DNA of 64,000 nt from Vibrio sp. CB1-14 (GCF_040412085.2 NZ_CP115921.1:1178001-1242000), one strand, 5' to 3'; positions 18,802 through 27,973 are shown, counted from the stretch's first letter. Numbers and translations are program-made. Notes: generated from the sequence alone by a model not told the origin.

Positions 18802-19806
18802 CTAATTAAAACGAATAAGTTGAGAAAGCAGCGGGTTTCCGCTTGAAATCAGCGATAGGGCGATACCGCTTTTTGATAACTCAGCTGCTAGCTGGTGGTG
18901 TTGGGCGCCAAACGCGTCTGCAATATGACTTTTAATGCCAGCACTTGAAAAGTCGAGTGTGAGCTCTTGATGTTTGCCGATGACTTTCTGAGTCCCCCGA
19001 GCGTGAGTTTGTCCAGTTTCAATAGGGTCAAAGATCTGCACGGCTCGCACTCGGTTGTGCTGGGCTAAGCGAGCCATAGCTTGGATCTGAGGTTCATCAA
19101 GCTCTGAAAAATCACCTAAAACAATCACCTCGCTACCTTTTTTACAAAGGTTGCTTAACGCGTTGAATGGGTCGATGAGCGATTCTTCTTGTAACAACGA
19201 CCTGTGCTGTAATAAGTGATTGTGTTGCTCGCACAGTTGACTGAGTAAACGCATAATTGATGTACGCGAGCTGGATGGCTTAATCTCGATAAGCTCAGAA
19301 CCAACTCTAATCACTGCACCCACACGATCTTTGCTGCTGAGTGCAACAAACGCCAACAGCGCCGCCAAATGGCATTGCTGCACGGATTTGAGCAGTAGTT
19401 TTGTCCCTGTAAGCATACTCGCAGTGAAATCCACAAATAGGACAACTGGGCGCTCGCGCTCTTCTGTAAACAACTTAGTGTGTACTTTTCCAGTGCGAGC
19501 TGTCACTCGCCAGTCGATTTGGCGAACGTCATCCCCTGCTTGATATTGTCTTACCTCAGAAAACGTCATGCCACGTCCTTTACGAGGACTTGCATGAGCA
19601 CCATTGAGCTGTGACCAAATACTTTTTGCTGGTGGCTGCCAACACAGGCTGTGCGTTTGATAAAAACACAGCTCTTCAATGGAGACGGTTGCTCCATTGG
19701 TCGCCTTTGGAAGTTTCCCGTCTTCGATAAACTGCCGAAGCGTATCTCTAGGCGCGTGTTTTCTTGGTACCCCACGAGACAATACTGATTTGAGTTGATT
19801 TAACAT
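18802..19806 (-). CDS. DUF58-domain protein
   Basis: A 334-residue protein with the DUF58 signature GRGMTFSEVRQYQAGDDVRQIDWRVTAR near residues 75-105 and KLFTEERERPVVLFVDFTASM, where the last part resembles a degenerate VWA metal site. No signal peptide; probably cytoplasmic or peripheral. DUF58 proteins are constant partners of MoxR ATPases. The ribosome site GGGAG is well placed. Second gene of the operon. Confidence 0.85.
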   Translation of the reverse strand: MLNQLKSVLSRGVPRKHAPRDTLRQFIEDGKLPKATNGATVSIEELCFYQTHSLCWQPPAKSIWSQLNGAHASPRKGRGMTFSEVRQYQAGDDVRQIDWRVTARTGKVHTKLFTEERERPVVLFVDFTASMLTGTKLLLKSVQQCHLAALLAFVALSSKDRVGAVIRVGSELIEIKPSSSRTSIMRLLSQLCEQHNHLLQHRSLLQEESLIDPFNALSNLCKKGSEVIVLGDFSELDEPQIQAMARLAQHNRVRAVQIFDPIETGQTHARGTQKVIGKHQELTLDFSSAGIKSHIADAFGAQHHQLAAELSKSGIALSLISSGNPLLSQLIRFN

Positions 19807-19840
19807 ATCACTCTCCCAAATCCTCTAACGCTCTTAGCCA

Positions 19841-20797
19841 TTACGCTGACGCCACGGTATTGAGAAGCTCTTCAATAACAATGTTTCCAGTGACACCTTC
19901 AGCCTGAGCTTGGTAACTAAGCAACAAACGATGGCGCAGCACTGGATAAATGACTTGATGAACATCTTCAGGACTGACGAAGTCACGACCGGCGAGCCAA
20001 GCGTGGGCACGAGCGGCTCGATCCAGGGCTATCGTCGCTCTCGGACTCACCCCCATTTCTACCCAGTTAGCCAACTTATGGCTGTAGGTATCAGGCTGCC
20101 TTGTTGCCATGACCAATCGAACGATATAACGCTCAATGGCATCCGCCATATGGATCGCTAACACCTCTTGGCGTGCCTTAAAGATGGTCTCTTGGCTGAG
20201 TTTGCCTTCAAACTGTTGGAGTTCACCCTGAGCTTCACCTCGGTTCAGTCTCAGAATAGCGAGTTCGCTCTCTTCGTTTGGATAGTCCACCTCCAAATGG
20301 AGTAAAAAACGATCAAGCTGCGCTTCTGGAAGCGGGTAGGTACCTTCTTGCTCAATAGGGTTTTGAGTCGCCATCACCAAAAACAGTTCAGGAAGCGCGT
20401 ATGTAGTTTGCCCTACGCTGATTTGCTTCTCTGCCATGGCTTCCAGCATTGCCGCTTGCACTTTAGCAGGCGCTCGGTTTACCTCATCGGCAAGGATCAA
20501 TGAATGGAATATTGGCCCGGGCTTAAATTGAAACTCACCGGTTTCTGGTCGATAGATGTCGGTGCCAGTGAGGTCAGAAGGCAAAAGATCCGGAGTAAAC
20601 TGCACGCGATGAAAGCTGCCTTCAAGACAATCAGCCAGAGATTTTACGGCACGAGTCTTCGCAAGCCCTGGAGGACCCTCAACCAAAATATGGCCGTCGG
20701 CGAGTAGGGCGATGAGTAGTTGCGTGACAAGGTTGTCTTGACCAATAACTTGGGATTGCAAGTAACGTTGTAGTTGTTGGAAAGACTGTGCTGGCAT
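19841..20797 (-). CDS. moxR: MoxR-family AAA+ ATPase
   Basis: A 318-residue AAA+ ATPase: Walker A GPPGLAKT (residues 41-48), Walker B LILADEVNRA (about 100-108), sensor region MATQNPIEQEGTYPLPEAQLDRF and C-terminal lid SPRATIALDRAARAHA. MoxR proteins act as chaperone-like remodelers that insert metals or mature complexes, together with VWA proteins such as those encoded downstream. First gene of the operon; AAGGA lies about ten bases before the ATG. Confidence 0.9.
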   Translation of the reverse strand: MPAQSFQQLQRYLQSQVIGQDNLVTQLLIALLADGHILVEGPPGLAKTRAVKSLADCLEGSFHRVQFTPDLLPSDLTGTDIYRPETGEFQFKPGPIFHSLILADEVNRAPAKVQAAMLEAMAEKQISVGQTTYALPELFLVMATQNPIEQEGTYPLPEAQLDRFLLHLEVDYPNEESELAILRLNRGEAQGELQQFEGKLSQETIFKARQEVLAIHMADAIERYIVRLVMATRQPDTYSHKLANWVEMGVSPRATIALDRAARAHAWLAGRDFVSPEDVHQVIYPVLRHRLLLSYQAQAEGVTGNIVIEELLNTVASA

Positions 20798-21043
20798 GAT
20801 GAAAATTCCTTATTGCAGATATAAGAACATAGGTAAGAACATAGAAAAGTTGAAGAGCGAAAAGTTCCAAACTCTAGGTCATTGTTTTGTAACTATATAA
20901 CTTTGGGGAGTTTAATCAAAACTTCAATAGCAAAACGACGCAAAAGCAAACAGTAGCGTAGTGCGTTCCACGCAATGTTGGTACCTGCTCGCTAAAACAA
21001 GTACAATCGCCACAGTTTACAAGTATTGATGAGGTTAATCATT

Positions 21044-21244
21044 ATGAGCGATTTTGAGAAAGAGTTAGAGCAAATGGCTTCGCAGGTAGAATCTGAACCT
21101 GAGGTGGCATTGCCATCGATTGAAGAGCAGCGCGAAATTGCGGCAGAGCTAAAGCGACTAGAAGCTGAAGGCAAGTTAACGCCAGAAGTACTTGAGCAGT
21201 ATTTTGGCAAGTTTAATAAAGATAACCAGACACCTATTCATTAG
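21044..21244 (+). CDS. small acidic helical protein, unknown
   Basis: 66 residues, strongly charged and helical (SDFEKELEQMASQVESEPE; EQREIAAELKRLEAEGKLTPEVLEQYFGKF). No signal peptide or membrane segment. It is divergent from the moxR operon. I prefer the ATG at 21044, with GAGG about nine bases before it, over 21026. No family recognised. Confidence 0.6.
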   Translation: MSDFEKELEQMASQVESEPEVALPSIEEQREIAAELKRLEAEGKLTPEVLEQYFGKFNKDNQTPIH

Positions 21245-21618
21245 GCTTAGGTCTTAGAATCAGATTATAAAACCCTCGCCACTTATCAGTCGTTGTCGAG
21301 GGTATATTGTTCTACATATATCTTCAAAAAATGACATAAGTAACCCATTAATTAAATCGAATAAATAAACTATCGTTTGATTTTTCCATTCGTTCTGTGC
21401 CTTTCGGCAAATTATTTGACTATTTGTCAATGTTATTCTTAGTGTTCTCAAAAGTGAGACGTGACTCTAACTTGCTGTTATAAATCTATTTAATTGAATG
21501 AAATCGATTTCATTGTGATTTTTATCACAAAAGTATCGGCTTGACGATTAGGTGATACTTCATCCTATTATTAACTTTGTAATTAGACTCGTGCACAACT
21601 CATCACATGGAGTGAATA
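21245..21618. other. csgD-type regulator upstream region
   Basis: Contains a CCCTCG/CGAGGG hairpin at about 21273-21303 (possible terminator of the 66-residue protein gene) and, further right, the CRP site listed separately. The rest is AT-rich promoter DNA. Confidence 0.4.
21514..21529. promoter_or_regulatory. consensus CRP-cAMP binding site
   Basis: TGTGATTTTTATCACA matches the CRP consensus TGTGA-N6-TCACA in all ten conserved positions. It is centred about 98 bases upstream of the ATG of the first VpsT/CsgD-type regulator, so curli control by carbon status is likely. Confidence 0.75.
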
Positions 21619-22296
21619 ATGACAAAGGCTCACCTGAAGAGCCAACGTGCAGTATTGTTGGCGGAAAACAATTTACAGTCTAGCTTGCTAAAAGACTTGC
21701 TAGAGCAAAATCTGGATATGGATATTCGGCTTATTTCCCCAGATCGGCTTAGTAATTATCGAGGGCATCCTGGTGATGAAGATGTATCACTTATCATCAT
21801 TGACCAGCCTACGTTAAATGATCATCACTTAAAAAAGTACAATGAGCTTCGAATGTACTTAGACGCAGAAGCGCAGGAGGTGATTATCAATGCGCAGCCC
21901 AGTATACAGCAGAACGAACTACTACGTTGGCAGCGCTTAGTTGGGCTGTTCTACAACGACGATGAAATGGATAAACTAATCAAAGGATTCAAATGCATTT
22001 TGTCTGGCGAAATGTGGATGAGTCGTAGGTTGGTTCATCAATACATCCAGCTTTACCGTAGGAGACTATGTACGTCTACCAACCCTTACTATACGAACCT
22101 GACCAAACGAGAACAACAAATCATAAAACTGCTCGGTGAGGGTGCGACAAACATTCAGATTGCAGAGGAATTGTTCCTAAGCGAGAACACCGTAAAAGCC
22201 CACCTACATAATACGTTTAAGAAGATCAACGTTAGCAACCGACTGCAAGCGCTGATCTGGGTGAAGGAGAATATTTCGCCTCACGAGTATATTTAG
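21619..22296 (+). CDS. VpsT/CsgD-type LuxR-family regulator 1
   Basis: 225 residues: an atypical receiver-like domain (about 10-125; IIIDQPT replaces the phosphorylation-site context) and a C-terminal LuxR helix-turn-helix (about 160-215: LTKREQQIIKLLGEGATNIQIAEELFLSENTVKAHLHNTF). At residues 133-136 it has W-M-S-R, fitting the W[FLM][TS]R motif with which VpsT binds cyclic di-GMP. Such proteins switch on biofilm matrix genes. It lies next to curlin genes and is about as similar to the second regulator at 25014 as expected for duplicated paralogues. Upstream is a perfect CRP site. Confidence 0.88.
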   Translation: MTKAHLKSQRAVLLAENNLQSSLLKDLLEQNLDMDIRLISPDRLSNYRGHPGDEDVSLIIIDQPTLNDHHLKKYNELRMYLDAEAQEVIINAQPSIQQNELLRWQRLVGLFYNDDEMDKLIKGFKCILSGEMWMSRRLVHQYIQLYRRRLCTSTNPYYTNLTKREQQIIKLLGEGATNIQIAEELFLSENTVKAHLHNTFKKINVSNRLQALIWVKENISPHEYI

Positions 22297-22357
22297 TAAT
22301 CATGAGCGTGTTACGCATACTGTTGTGGATATATACTTACTTAACTAAAATTCTAGC

Positions 22358-22387
22358 AAGGTAACTTCTGTGTTTAGAAGTTACCTT
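22358..22387. terminator. hairpin between convergent regulator and curlin genes
   Basis: A perfect 12-base-pair stem (AAGGTAACTTCT with its complement) and six-base loop. T tracts are weak on both sides, but its position between two 3' ends fits a bidirectional terminator. Confidence 0.6.
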
Positions 22388-22405
22388 ACTGATCTAGAAT
22401 ACTGA

Positions 22406-23746
22406 TTAGTTTTGGGCAACAGTAATAATATTTCCGCTACCTTGCATAGTATTGTTGCTGGTGTTCATACTGCCCGTTTGGGTGATGGTAGCTGTATTAG
22501 TAGAACCGTCAATGTTAAGTGTTGTTAATTGGCCAAGACCAGACTGCATAACCGATGCGCCGTTACGACTGCCTGCAATATCAACACTGGCTACGATATA
22601 ACTACCGTCTTGATTTACAGTTGTTGAGTTACTGTTGCCATCAATGCTAACTCCAGCTAACGTATGATCTCCTTCTTGGATAACAACTGTCTGGTTACGG
22701 TTCCCTTCAATGTTGGTGCCACCGTCAATGTAAGTTTCACCAATACTGACTCCAGCTAACATATAATCTCCTTTTTGAGTTACAGTTGTCATGTTTTTGT
22801 CACCATCAACAAAGACACCAGCTAGCACAAAGTTTCCGTCTTGAGTCAAAGTTGTTGTGTTAGTGTTACCTTCAACAACGACCCCAGCCCCCAGAGTAGC
22901 GCCGATTTGAGACAAAGTTGTTGTGTTGTCGTTACCATCAATTGTGACCAACGTATTAATATCGGTACCATTCTGATTAGCTTCAGTGCTGTTAGTATTT
23001 CCTTTTACGCCTATGGCAAGACCTATGCGTTGACCTTCTTGAGCATAAACTTTATTGAAGTTGTTGTTACCATTGACGGTGATCGTTGCTGTAAGGTCTG
23101 AGCTGGCACCACCTAATTGAAAGATAGAAGATTTATTACCGGTACCACTTCGTTGATTAATGGTAGCCTCTAAATCAGTACCAATCTGTTTGATGTTATT
23201 ATCGTTGGTAATAAACATAGTTTTGTTACCACGCTCATTAATAGAGGCGGTAGCATTGGTTGCAGCGTGCTGTTCGATGCTGGTGTTTCCGTCGCCATAG
23301 GCCTTAATTTTCGCGGTGGAACCTGAAGTATAACCCTTCTGGGTAATCGTTGTTTTACCTGTACCATCTTGAATGAGTCTTGCTCTGTTGTCAGTCGTGC
23401 CGGCTTCTTGTGTAATCTGGGTAATACCATAGTCGTTAACATTACCTCTATATCCAGTTACAGTTTGCTTGATATAAGCAGTAGAGTCGTCACCTTGTTG
23501 AGCTATGGTCGCTTGTGCTTTTCCTATCGTGTACTCATCTGTCATATCTTGAGTGATAGTTGCTTTGTTTCCTTCAACGTCATTAGCAGATGTACCTATT
23601 GTAATAGTCGCTTTACTATCGAACGTATCGGTTTGTGTTACTGTTGCCTTATTGCCATTACCATAGATATCGATATCACTAGTATCTGCTATGCTCGCTG
23701 CACTAAACGATAACAAGATTGACGTTGCTAGTATCGTATATTTCAT
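22406..23746 (-). CDS. giant curlin-repeat protein (CsgA-like)
   Basis: 446 residues, about three times E. coli CsgA. Signal peptide MKYTILATSILLSFSAASIA. The rest is a long array of about 22-residue curlin-like units rich in Asn, Gln, Gly and Thr: G-N-x-N-x-T-T-x-x-Q-x-G patterns such as NTTTLTQDGNFVLAGVFVDG and NMTTVTQKGDYMLAGVSI are clear in the second half. These strands should stack into a secreted amyloid fibre. The gene follows the nucleator-like gene at 23812 on the same strand (65-base gap), as csgA follows csgB. AAGGA is seven bases before the ATG. It must rely on the CsgG/E/F exporter encoded nearby. Confidence 0.8.
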   Translation of the reverse strand: MKYTILATSILLSFSAASIADTSDIDIYGNGNKATVTQTDTFDSKATITIGTSANDVEGNKATITQDMTDEYTIGKAQATIAQQGDDSTAYIKQTVTGYRGNVNDYGITQITQEAGTTDNRARLIQDGTGKTTITQKGYTSGSTAKIKAYGDGNTSIEQHAATNATASINERGNKTMFITNDNNIKQIGTDLEATINQRSGTGNKSSIFQLGGASSDLTATITVNGNNNFNKVYAQEGQRIGLAIGVKGNTNSTEANQNGTDINTLVTIDGNDNTTTLSQIGATLGAGVVVEGNTNTTTLTQDGNFVLAGVFVDGDKNMTTVTQKGDYMLAGVSIGETYIDGGTNIEGNRNQTVVIQEGDHTLAGVSIDGNSNSTTVNQDGSYIVASVDIAGSRNGASVMQSGLGQLTTLNIDGSTNTATITQTGSMNTSNNTMQGSGNIITVAQN

Positions 23747-23811
23747 TGTTTCTTCCTTAATTTAATGGTTTGCCGTTTTTATGGATGTTGTAAATTACTA
23801 ACACCACATAT

Positions 23812-24519
23812 TTATTGGTTCACTACGTTTACCGACATAGCGCTGGATATATCCATTACAATCGCTTGTGGTGAATTGCCTCCCTGCTCAATGCCTACAT
23901 TTGCTCTTGGGCCTGCCAATATAACCGCTGTATGCCCATCGCCCTGTTGAGAAACACTTACGTTGCTATGACGCCCCCTTATTCCATTCTTTTGCGCAAC
24001 GAAAATCAGGTTTTCATCCCCCTCTTGTAGAGCTAGTGCAGTATTATTGACACCCTTTTGGAGTAATAGAGCGGTGTTATCGTTGCCATTTTGTGATACA
24101 TAAGCTTGGTTTTGTGTGCCTTGCTGGGCTACAAGTGCATAATTACCATCACCGGTTATGTAAACTTGAGCCCAGTTGGTACCCCAGCCATCACTTTGTT
24201 GATAAATATCTGCCTGGGAACCTCCCTCACTACTAATATCTATTTCTGAATAATTGAGCTCGCTTGTGGAGGCTAAATCTCGTTGATTTTCGATATCTTT
24301 AATTGTCCCAAACGGCGTAAGTTGAATACCTGAGCCAAATTTACCTTTGTTATCAATTTTGCTTGCCAGCGGTATGGCGTAACCCTTTAAGACACTTGCC
24401 TCTGCATATGGAACATTATTTATTAGCCATACAATGCTCATGAGAATAGCGGCTACGCTCTTGAACAGAGCGGCGTTAAACGTTGAGAAATGAGATAAGC
24501 CTAGTAATGTACATTTCAT
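23812..24519 (-). CDS. CsgB-like curlin nucleator, second copy
   Basis: 235 residues. An N-terminal hydrophobic segment (SVAAILMSIVWLINNVPYAEA) acts as signal peptide. After a non-repetitive about 60-residue stretch come curlin repeats (YALVAQQGTQNQAYVSQNGNDNTALLLQKGVNNTALALQEG) with the N-x-A-x3-Q spacing of CsgB/CsgA. The final third (GPRANVGIEQGGNSPQAIVMDISSAMSVNVVNQ) matches the end of the other CsgB-like protein at 27974, so the two are paralogues. The likely role is to seed polymerisation of the giant curlin encoded next to it. Confidence 0.8.
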   Translation of the reverse strand: MKCTLLGLSHFSTFNAALFKSVAAILMSIVWLINNVPYAEASVLKGYAIPLASKIDNKGKFGSGIQLTPFGTIKDIENQRDLASTSELNYSEIDISSEGGSQADIYQQSDGWGTNWAQVYITGDGNYALVAQQGTQNQAYVSQNGNDNTALLLQKGVNNTALALQEGDENLIFVAQKNGIRGRHSNVSVSQQGDGHTAVILAGPRANVGIEQGGNSPQAIVMDISSAMSVNVVNQ

Positions 24520-25013
24520 AATTACGACCTGCTTTTCTATCCCACGTTACGTTACGGCACGCGGAGTTTATTTTCATGTGTAATTAAATACTATGTTTAA
24601 AAAGTGGAACGCTTCATAAACTATCCCTAGTAATTAGGATGAATAGTCTTAGCTAGGTACGGCTAATTAGAATGTTTAGAGTATGGTTATTTGGTTTAGG
24701 TAATGGGACTAGAAACATAAACTAAGGTTCATGAGTGATTTGTGGGTCTTCGTAAGATGACTACGACTCAACGATAATTAGTAGGCTCCGGAAATATTCT
24801 TAGTGACAGACTGCTCTAAACTAGGTTGTATAAGGTTATCTTGAACAACATGATTCCATTTAAGCTATTCTCATTAGTGAGAAAATTAACTAAGTCATTG
24901 AAGATAAAGCCGTATACAGTTGGTTCCTTGTTTCCCCGAAGTAACGTGCTCTAAATCCTCTGTTATACTTTCTGCTTAGAAGCTTTGAAAGATTTACATA
25001 CAAGGAGCTAGAC
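24520..25013. other. divergent region between csgB-like gene and second regulator
   Basis: About 490 AT-rich bases without a convincing gene. It should hold the promoters of both divergent units; no consensus CRP site is present, unlike upstream of the first regulator. Confidence 0.35.
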
Positions 25014-25694
25014 ATGCCCCAAGATAAGGACATCACCCCTCATGCCATTCTTCTTGCAGGTAATAGCCTGCAATCTAACTTACTCAAAGACTCTATTGAG
25101 CAGAAGGTTGCGCTCAACATTCGTTTAGTGTCTCCTGAAACGCTGTATAGGCATCGTGATGAAACGCTGGGTAGTGACACCGACTACATCATCATTGACT
25201 ATGCTACTATTGGTAGCGCCAATGCGTCAAAGTATCTTGAAATTATCGAAGGGGTAGAGAAGTACACCCAAGAGATCCTGCTCAATGCACCCACCAACCT
25301 TGCTCATGCAGAAATGCTGAAATGGCAAAACTTGGTGGGTGTGTTCTATGATTCAGATACTATCGAAACTTTAGTTTCTGGCTTTGAACGCATTTTAGCT
25401 GGTGAGCTTTGGATGAGTCGTAAGCTTGTTTATGAGTATGTTCACTTCTACCGTCGTCGTCAGTGTGCGAAGACCAGTCCTTACTACACTCGCCTAACAA
25501 AACGCGAGCAACAGATCATCAAATTGTTGGGTGATGGGGCATCCAATGTCGAGATCGCCGAGACGCTTTTTGTTAGCGAGAACACAGTTAAAGCGCATCT
25601 CCATAACGCGTTCAAGAAGATTAAAGTTAAGAACCGACTTCAGGCTCTATTGTGGGTAAAAAACAATGTCGCATCGAGCGAGTTTGTACAGTAA
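25014..25694 (+). CDS. csgD: VpsT/CsgD-type LuxR-family regulator 2
   Basis: 226 residues, same architecture as the protein at 21619: receiver-like domain with IIIDYAT in place of a phosphorylation site, W-M-S-R at 133-136 (cyclic di-GMP binding motif of VpsT), and helix-turn-helix LTKREQQIIKLLGDGASNVEIAETLFVSENTVKAHLHN. It lies immediately next to csgG, the neighbour it has in enterobacterial csgDEFG operons, but is here convergent to csgG instead of co-transcribed. AAGGAG lies seven to eight bases before the ATG. Confidence 0.88.
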   Translation: MPQDKDITPHAILLAGNSLQSNLLKDSIEQKVALNIRLVSPETLYRHRDETLGSDTDYIIIDYATIGSANASKYLEIIEGVEKYTQEILLNAPTNLAHAEMLKWQNLVGVFYDSDTIETLVSGFERILAGELWMSRKLVYEYVHFYRRRQCAKTSPYYTRLTKREQQIIKLLGDGASNVEIAETLFVSENTVKAHLHNAFKKIKVKNRLQALLWVKNNVASSEFVQ

Positions 25695-25717
25695 TAAGCG
25701 CTACAATTGAGGATGCG

Positions 25718-25756
25718 AAAAAGCGCCATGGTCTATTTGAGAATGGCGCTTTTTTT
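25718..25756 (+). terminator. terminator of regulator 2
   Basis: AAAAAGCGCCAT/ATGGCGCTTTTTT stem with seven T. Confidence 0.85.
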
Positions 25757-25791
25757 GACGGCGACTCGCTTTGTCTTTGACTCTCTCACAG

Positions 25792-25839
25792 AAAAAAACA
25801 GGGCTAAGGGTAAGTTCCGTTTTCCACAAAGCCCTGTTT
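25792..25839 (-). terminator. terminator of the csgEFG operon
   Basis: AACAGGGCT/AGCCCTGTT stem with a run of seven T on the minus strand, just after csgG. Confidence 0.75.
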
Positions 25840-25855
25840 ACTGCTTACTCGGTTG

Positions 25856-26692
25856 CTAGAGGATTTCCGTTTCAGCTTGAGAGTATCTTGCGATGATCGG
25901 GTTAGACATGGCTTGCGGGTCGTTAGCAGACCACATACCACGTTCCATACCTTTGACAATCAGATGAATCACTGCGGCATCGATGGCCGACATAACCGCA
26001 ATGTTAACCGGTTCGTTGTTGCTGTAGCCCATTTCCACTTCTAGTAGTTCTTTGTAATCAATGAAGCGGAATGCGCCCAGCCCCATTTCATGTGAAGAGA
26101 TGGTCTTTGATGTGGTAATACTGAGCAGTACCTGACCGCTACGAACATCAACCGCTCTTAAGTTAACAGTGACTTGATCGGTTCGATACTGCCCTGATGC
26201 GCCAATCCCGAGATATTTTGCGCCGAGTCCACCGGTGCGAATATTTGAATCGTAAGCCACAATCCCGCCTTCGATAACAACGTTGGCAGAGTTAAGCGAA
26301 GAGAGGTCTGCGCCGTGATTGGAGATGACTTTGTCTTTCTTTTGAGCGGCGCGAATGATTTTTCGTTCCGTTAAAAGGTTTTGCAGTCCCTCACGCTCTA
26401 ATGGAATAAACCATTGAGAGTCCAATAGAGACGTCGTCAATAGTGACGTGCCGCCCTGAGGAACAGCGGTTGAAAAGTTACTGTTTGGTTGCGGTTTGTA
26501 TTGACCAGTTTGATCCCTAAAGTCATACACAGAAACCAAAATTTTACCTGCCGGTCTAGGTAGTGACACGAGATCAGTATAGGTTGCGCCACGCGGCATT
26601 AGTTTAGGTGATGCGTCGGTATCTGGAATATCCAACGAATACGCGCATCCGCTTAGCAATATCGCTAAGCCAATAGCAATTAGACCTTTCAT
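25856..26692 (-). CDS. csgG: CsgG curli secretion channel lipoprotein
   Basis: 278 residues with a lipoprotein signal peptide (lipobox LLSGC, C16). CsgG signatures follow: PAGKILVSVYDFRDQTGQYKP, the constriction-loop region SNFSTAVPQGGTSLLTTSL with the Tyr/Phe-Asn-Phe type gate (NSNFST), and WFIPLEREGLQNLLTERKIIRAAQ. CsgG forms the nonameric outer-membrane channel that exports curlin subunits. Last gene of a csgE-csgF-csgG operon; 17 bases after csgF. Confidence 0.95.
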   Translation of the reverse strand: MKGLIAIGLAILLSGCAYSLDIPDTDASPKLMPRGATYTDLVSLPRPAGKILVSVYDFRDQTGQYKPQPNSNFSTAVPQGGTSLLTTSLLDSQWFIPLEREGLQNLLTERKIIRAAQKKDKVISNHGADLSSLNSANVVIEGGIVAYDSNIRTGGLGAKYLGIGASGQYRTDQVTVNLRAVDVRSGQVLLSITTSKTISSHEMGLGAFRFIDYKELLEVEMGYSNNEPVNIAVMSAIDAAVIHLIVKGMERGMWSANDPQAMSNPIIARYSQAETEIL

Positions 26693-26709
26693 AATACGTT
26701 CCTTGTAAA

Positions 26710-27120
26710 TTAGAGGTCGGGGTTAAGTCCTGAAACACTGATTTCCGTTGATTCACCGCTTACTTTGTCCACGATCTGCACCAGTAGCGTGCCGGAGTCG
26801 TCAACAACGTTTAGGAAAAAGTCATCGGTTTCTAGCTGCCCGGTATTGCCGTTGCCTATATCAGCAAGTAGTTGGCTAATGAGTCGTGACTCCAGACTAG
26901 AAGCCAACCTATCGAGCGCCGATTCTTCTTCAAAATCGAATGTAGATGCGTTTGGATCACTGTAGTCATTGATCGCATTTGCATGGTTGATCAGTATGGT
27001 ACTGTTGAGTGGGTTGCCACCGAAACTTGGGTTAACAGGTGTATACACGAGCTCTGAACTGTGGACAAATGGTGTCGCTATCACAGCTAAAAGAGCGAGT
27101 TTGCTTGATAAATTTGCCAT
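26710..27120 (-). CDS. csgF: CsgF curli assembly factor
   Basis: 136 residues with a signal peptide (LALLAVIATPFVHS) and the CsgF core NPSFGGNPLNSTILINHANAINDYSDP, ending in the VSG segment of the family. CsgF plugs the CsgG channel at the cell surface and links the nucleator to it. I start at 27120, with AAGG upstream and ten bases after the csgE stop, giving the usual family length; upstream ATGs overlap csgE. Confidence 0.92.
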   Translation of the reverse strand: MANLSSKLALLAVIATPFVHSSELVYTPVNPSFGGNPLNSTILINHANAINDYSDPNASTFDFEEESALDRLASSLESRLISQLLADIGNGNTGQLETDDFFLNVVDDSGTLLVQIVDKVSGESTEISVSGLNPDL

Positions 27121-27130
27121 CCTTGCCGCC

Positions 27131-27625
27131 TTAAAATTCATCATGTTCTAGGTCAAAGGTATCCAAATAAAGGCGCTCAGCCTGCCAACGAATGATGTAG
27201 TTACTCACCACACGTAAAGCGTCTTGAGCTCTGTCTTTTGCTTGGCGTCGACCCGGGGACAGCGCAGTTCGGTAAATTACCTGTCTTGAGTGGAAGACTT
27301 CGATGATGCTACCTGAAAGCGCTGTTGGTATTTCATTAATAGTGAGATTTTCTTGAAGATCCGGATATTGGTCGTTCAACTGTTGAGAAAAGAAAAAATA
27401 AAAGTCTTCCCCCAGCCGTGTGATTGTTCTATCCACAATAACGCCACTCACTTCGTTAAAGTTATAAAATGGCGGTTTCAGTCTATCTCCCTGTTCCTCG
27501 AGTTTTTTCCCATTTTCGAGTTTGGTTCCGTTTTCGAGAGGAGCCCCGTTTTCCAACTTGCTGTTATCTGCGATGCTAGGAAGCGCAAGAAACATAAGCG
27601 TCAATGTAAGCATTTTTGAAGTCAT
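27131..27625 (-). CDS. csgE: CsgE periplasmic curli adaptor with extra LENG repeats
   Basis: 164 residues: signal peptide (MLTLTLMFLALPSIA), then a tetrapeptide-like repeat (KLENG, PLENG, KLENG, KLEEQ), then the CsgE domain (SGVIVDRTITRLGEDFYFFFSQQ, LTINEIPTALSGSIIEVFHSRQVIYRTALSPGR). CsgE caps the periplasmic side of CsgG and feeds unfolded curlins. E. coli CsgE has no such repeat. ATG at 27625 follows GGGAG with six bases between. First gene of the operon. Confidence 0.92.
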   Translation of the reverse strand: MTSKMLTLTLMFLALPSIADNSKLENGAPLENGTKLENGKKLEEQGDRLKPPFYNFNEVSGVIVDRTITRLGEDFYFFFSQQLNDQYPDLQENLTINEIPTALSGSIIEVFHSRQVIYRTALSPGRRQAKDRAQDALRVVSNYIIRWQAERLYLDTFDLEHDEF

Positions 27626-27973
27626 AAAGGCTCCCATTCCAAAATCCTTTTAAAAAATGAGAAATAGATTCGTGAAAATCTAATCTAAAGCCTAACTTAA
27701 GCTCCGTCGTTTAAACATAAACTTACGACCTAGAAGTTAGGTGTTTTTTTTCATACTTCGGACGCTATAAATGCCCTTTAGATAAGACAACTTATCAATG
27801 AATTATTTCTGTAACTCGTTTTTAGTTTAGAGCTAAAGTCATGGTGCAATTTTAGAATAGTAACTGTCAGGCGATGAAAAATGGCTTTTTTAAATTTGCT
27901 TTAGAAAAGTCTTGGCCAAAATATCAAGTCATTTTTATACGCCAAATAATCACGGAAGAAGTGGTAAACAGGC
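27626..27973. other. divergent csgE / csgB promoter region
   Basis: About 350 AT-rich bases. As in enterobacteria, the secretion operon and the structural operon are divergent. No gene seen. Confidence 0.45.

Noticed and set aside
22841..23713. Several open frames opposite the giant curlin gene
   Set aside because: They arise from the repetitive low-stop composition of the curlin repeats on the other strand.
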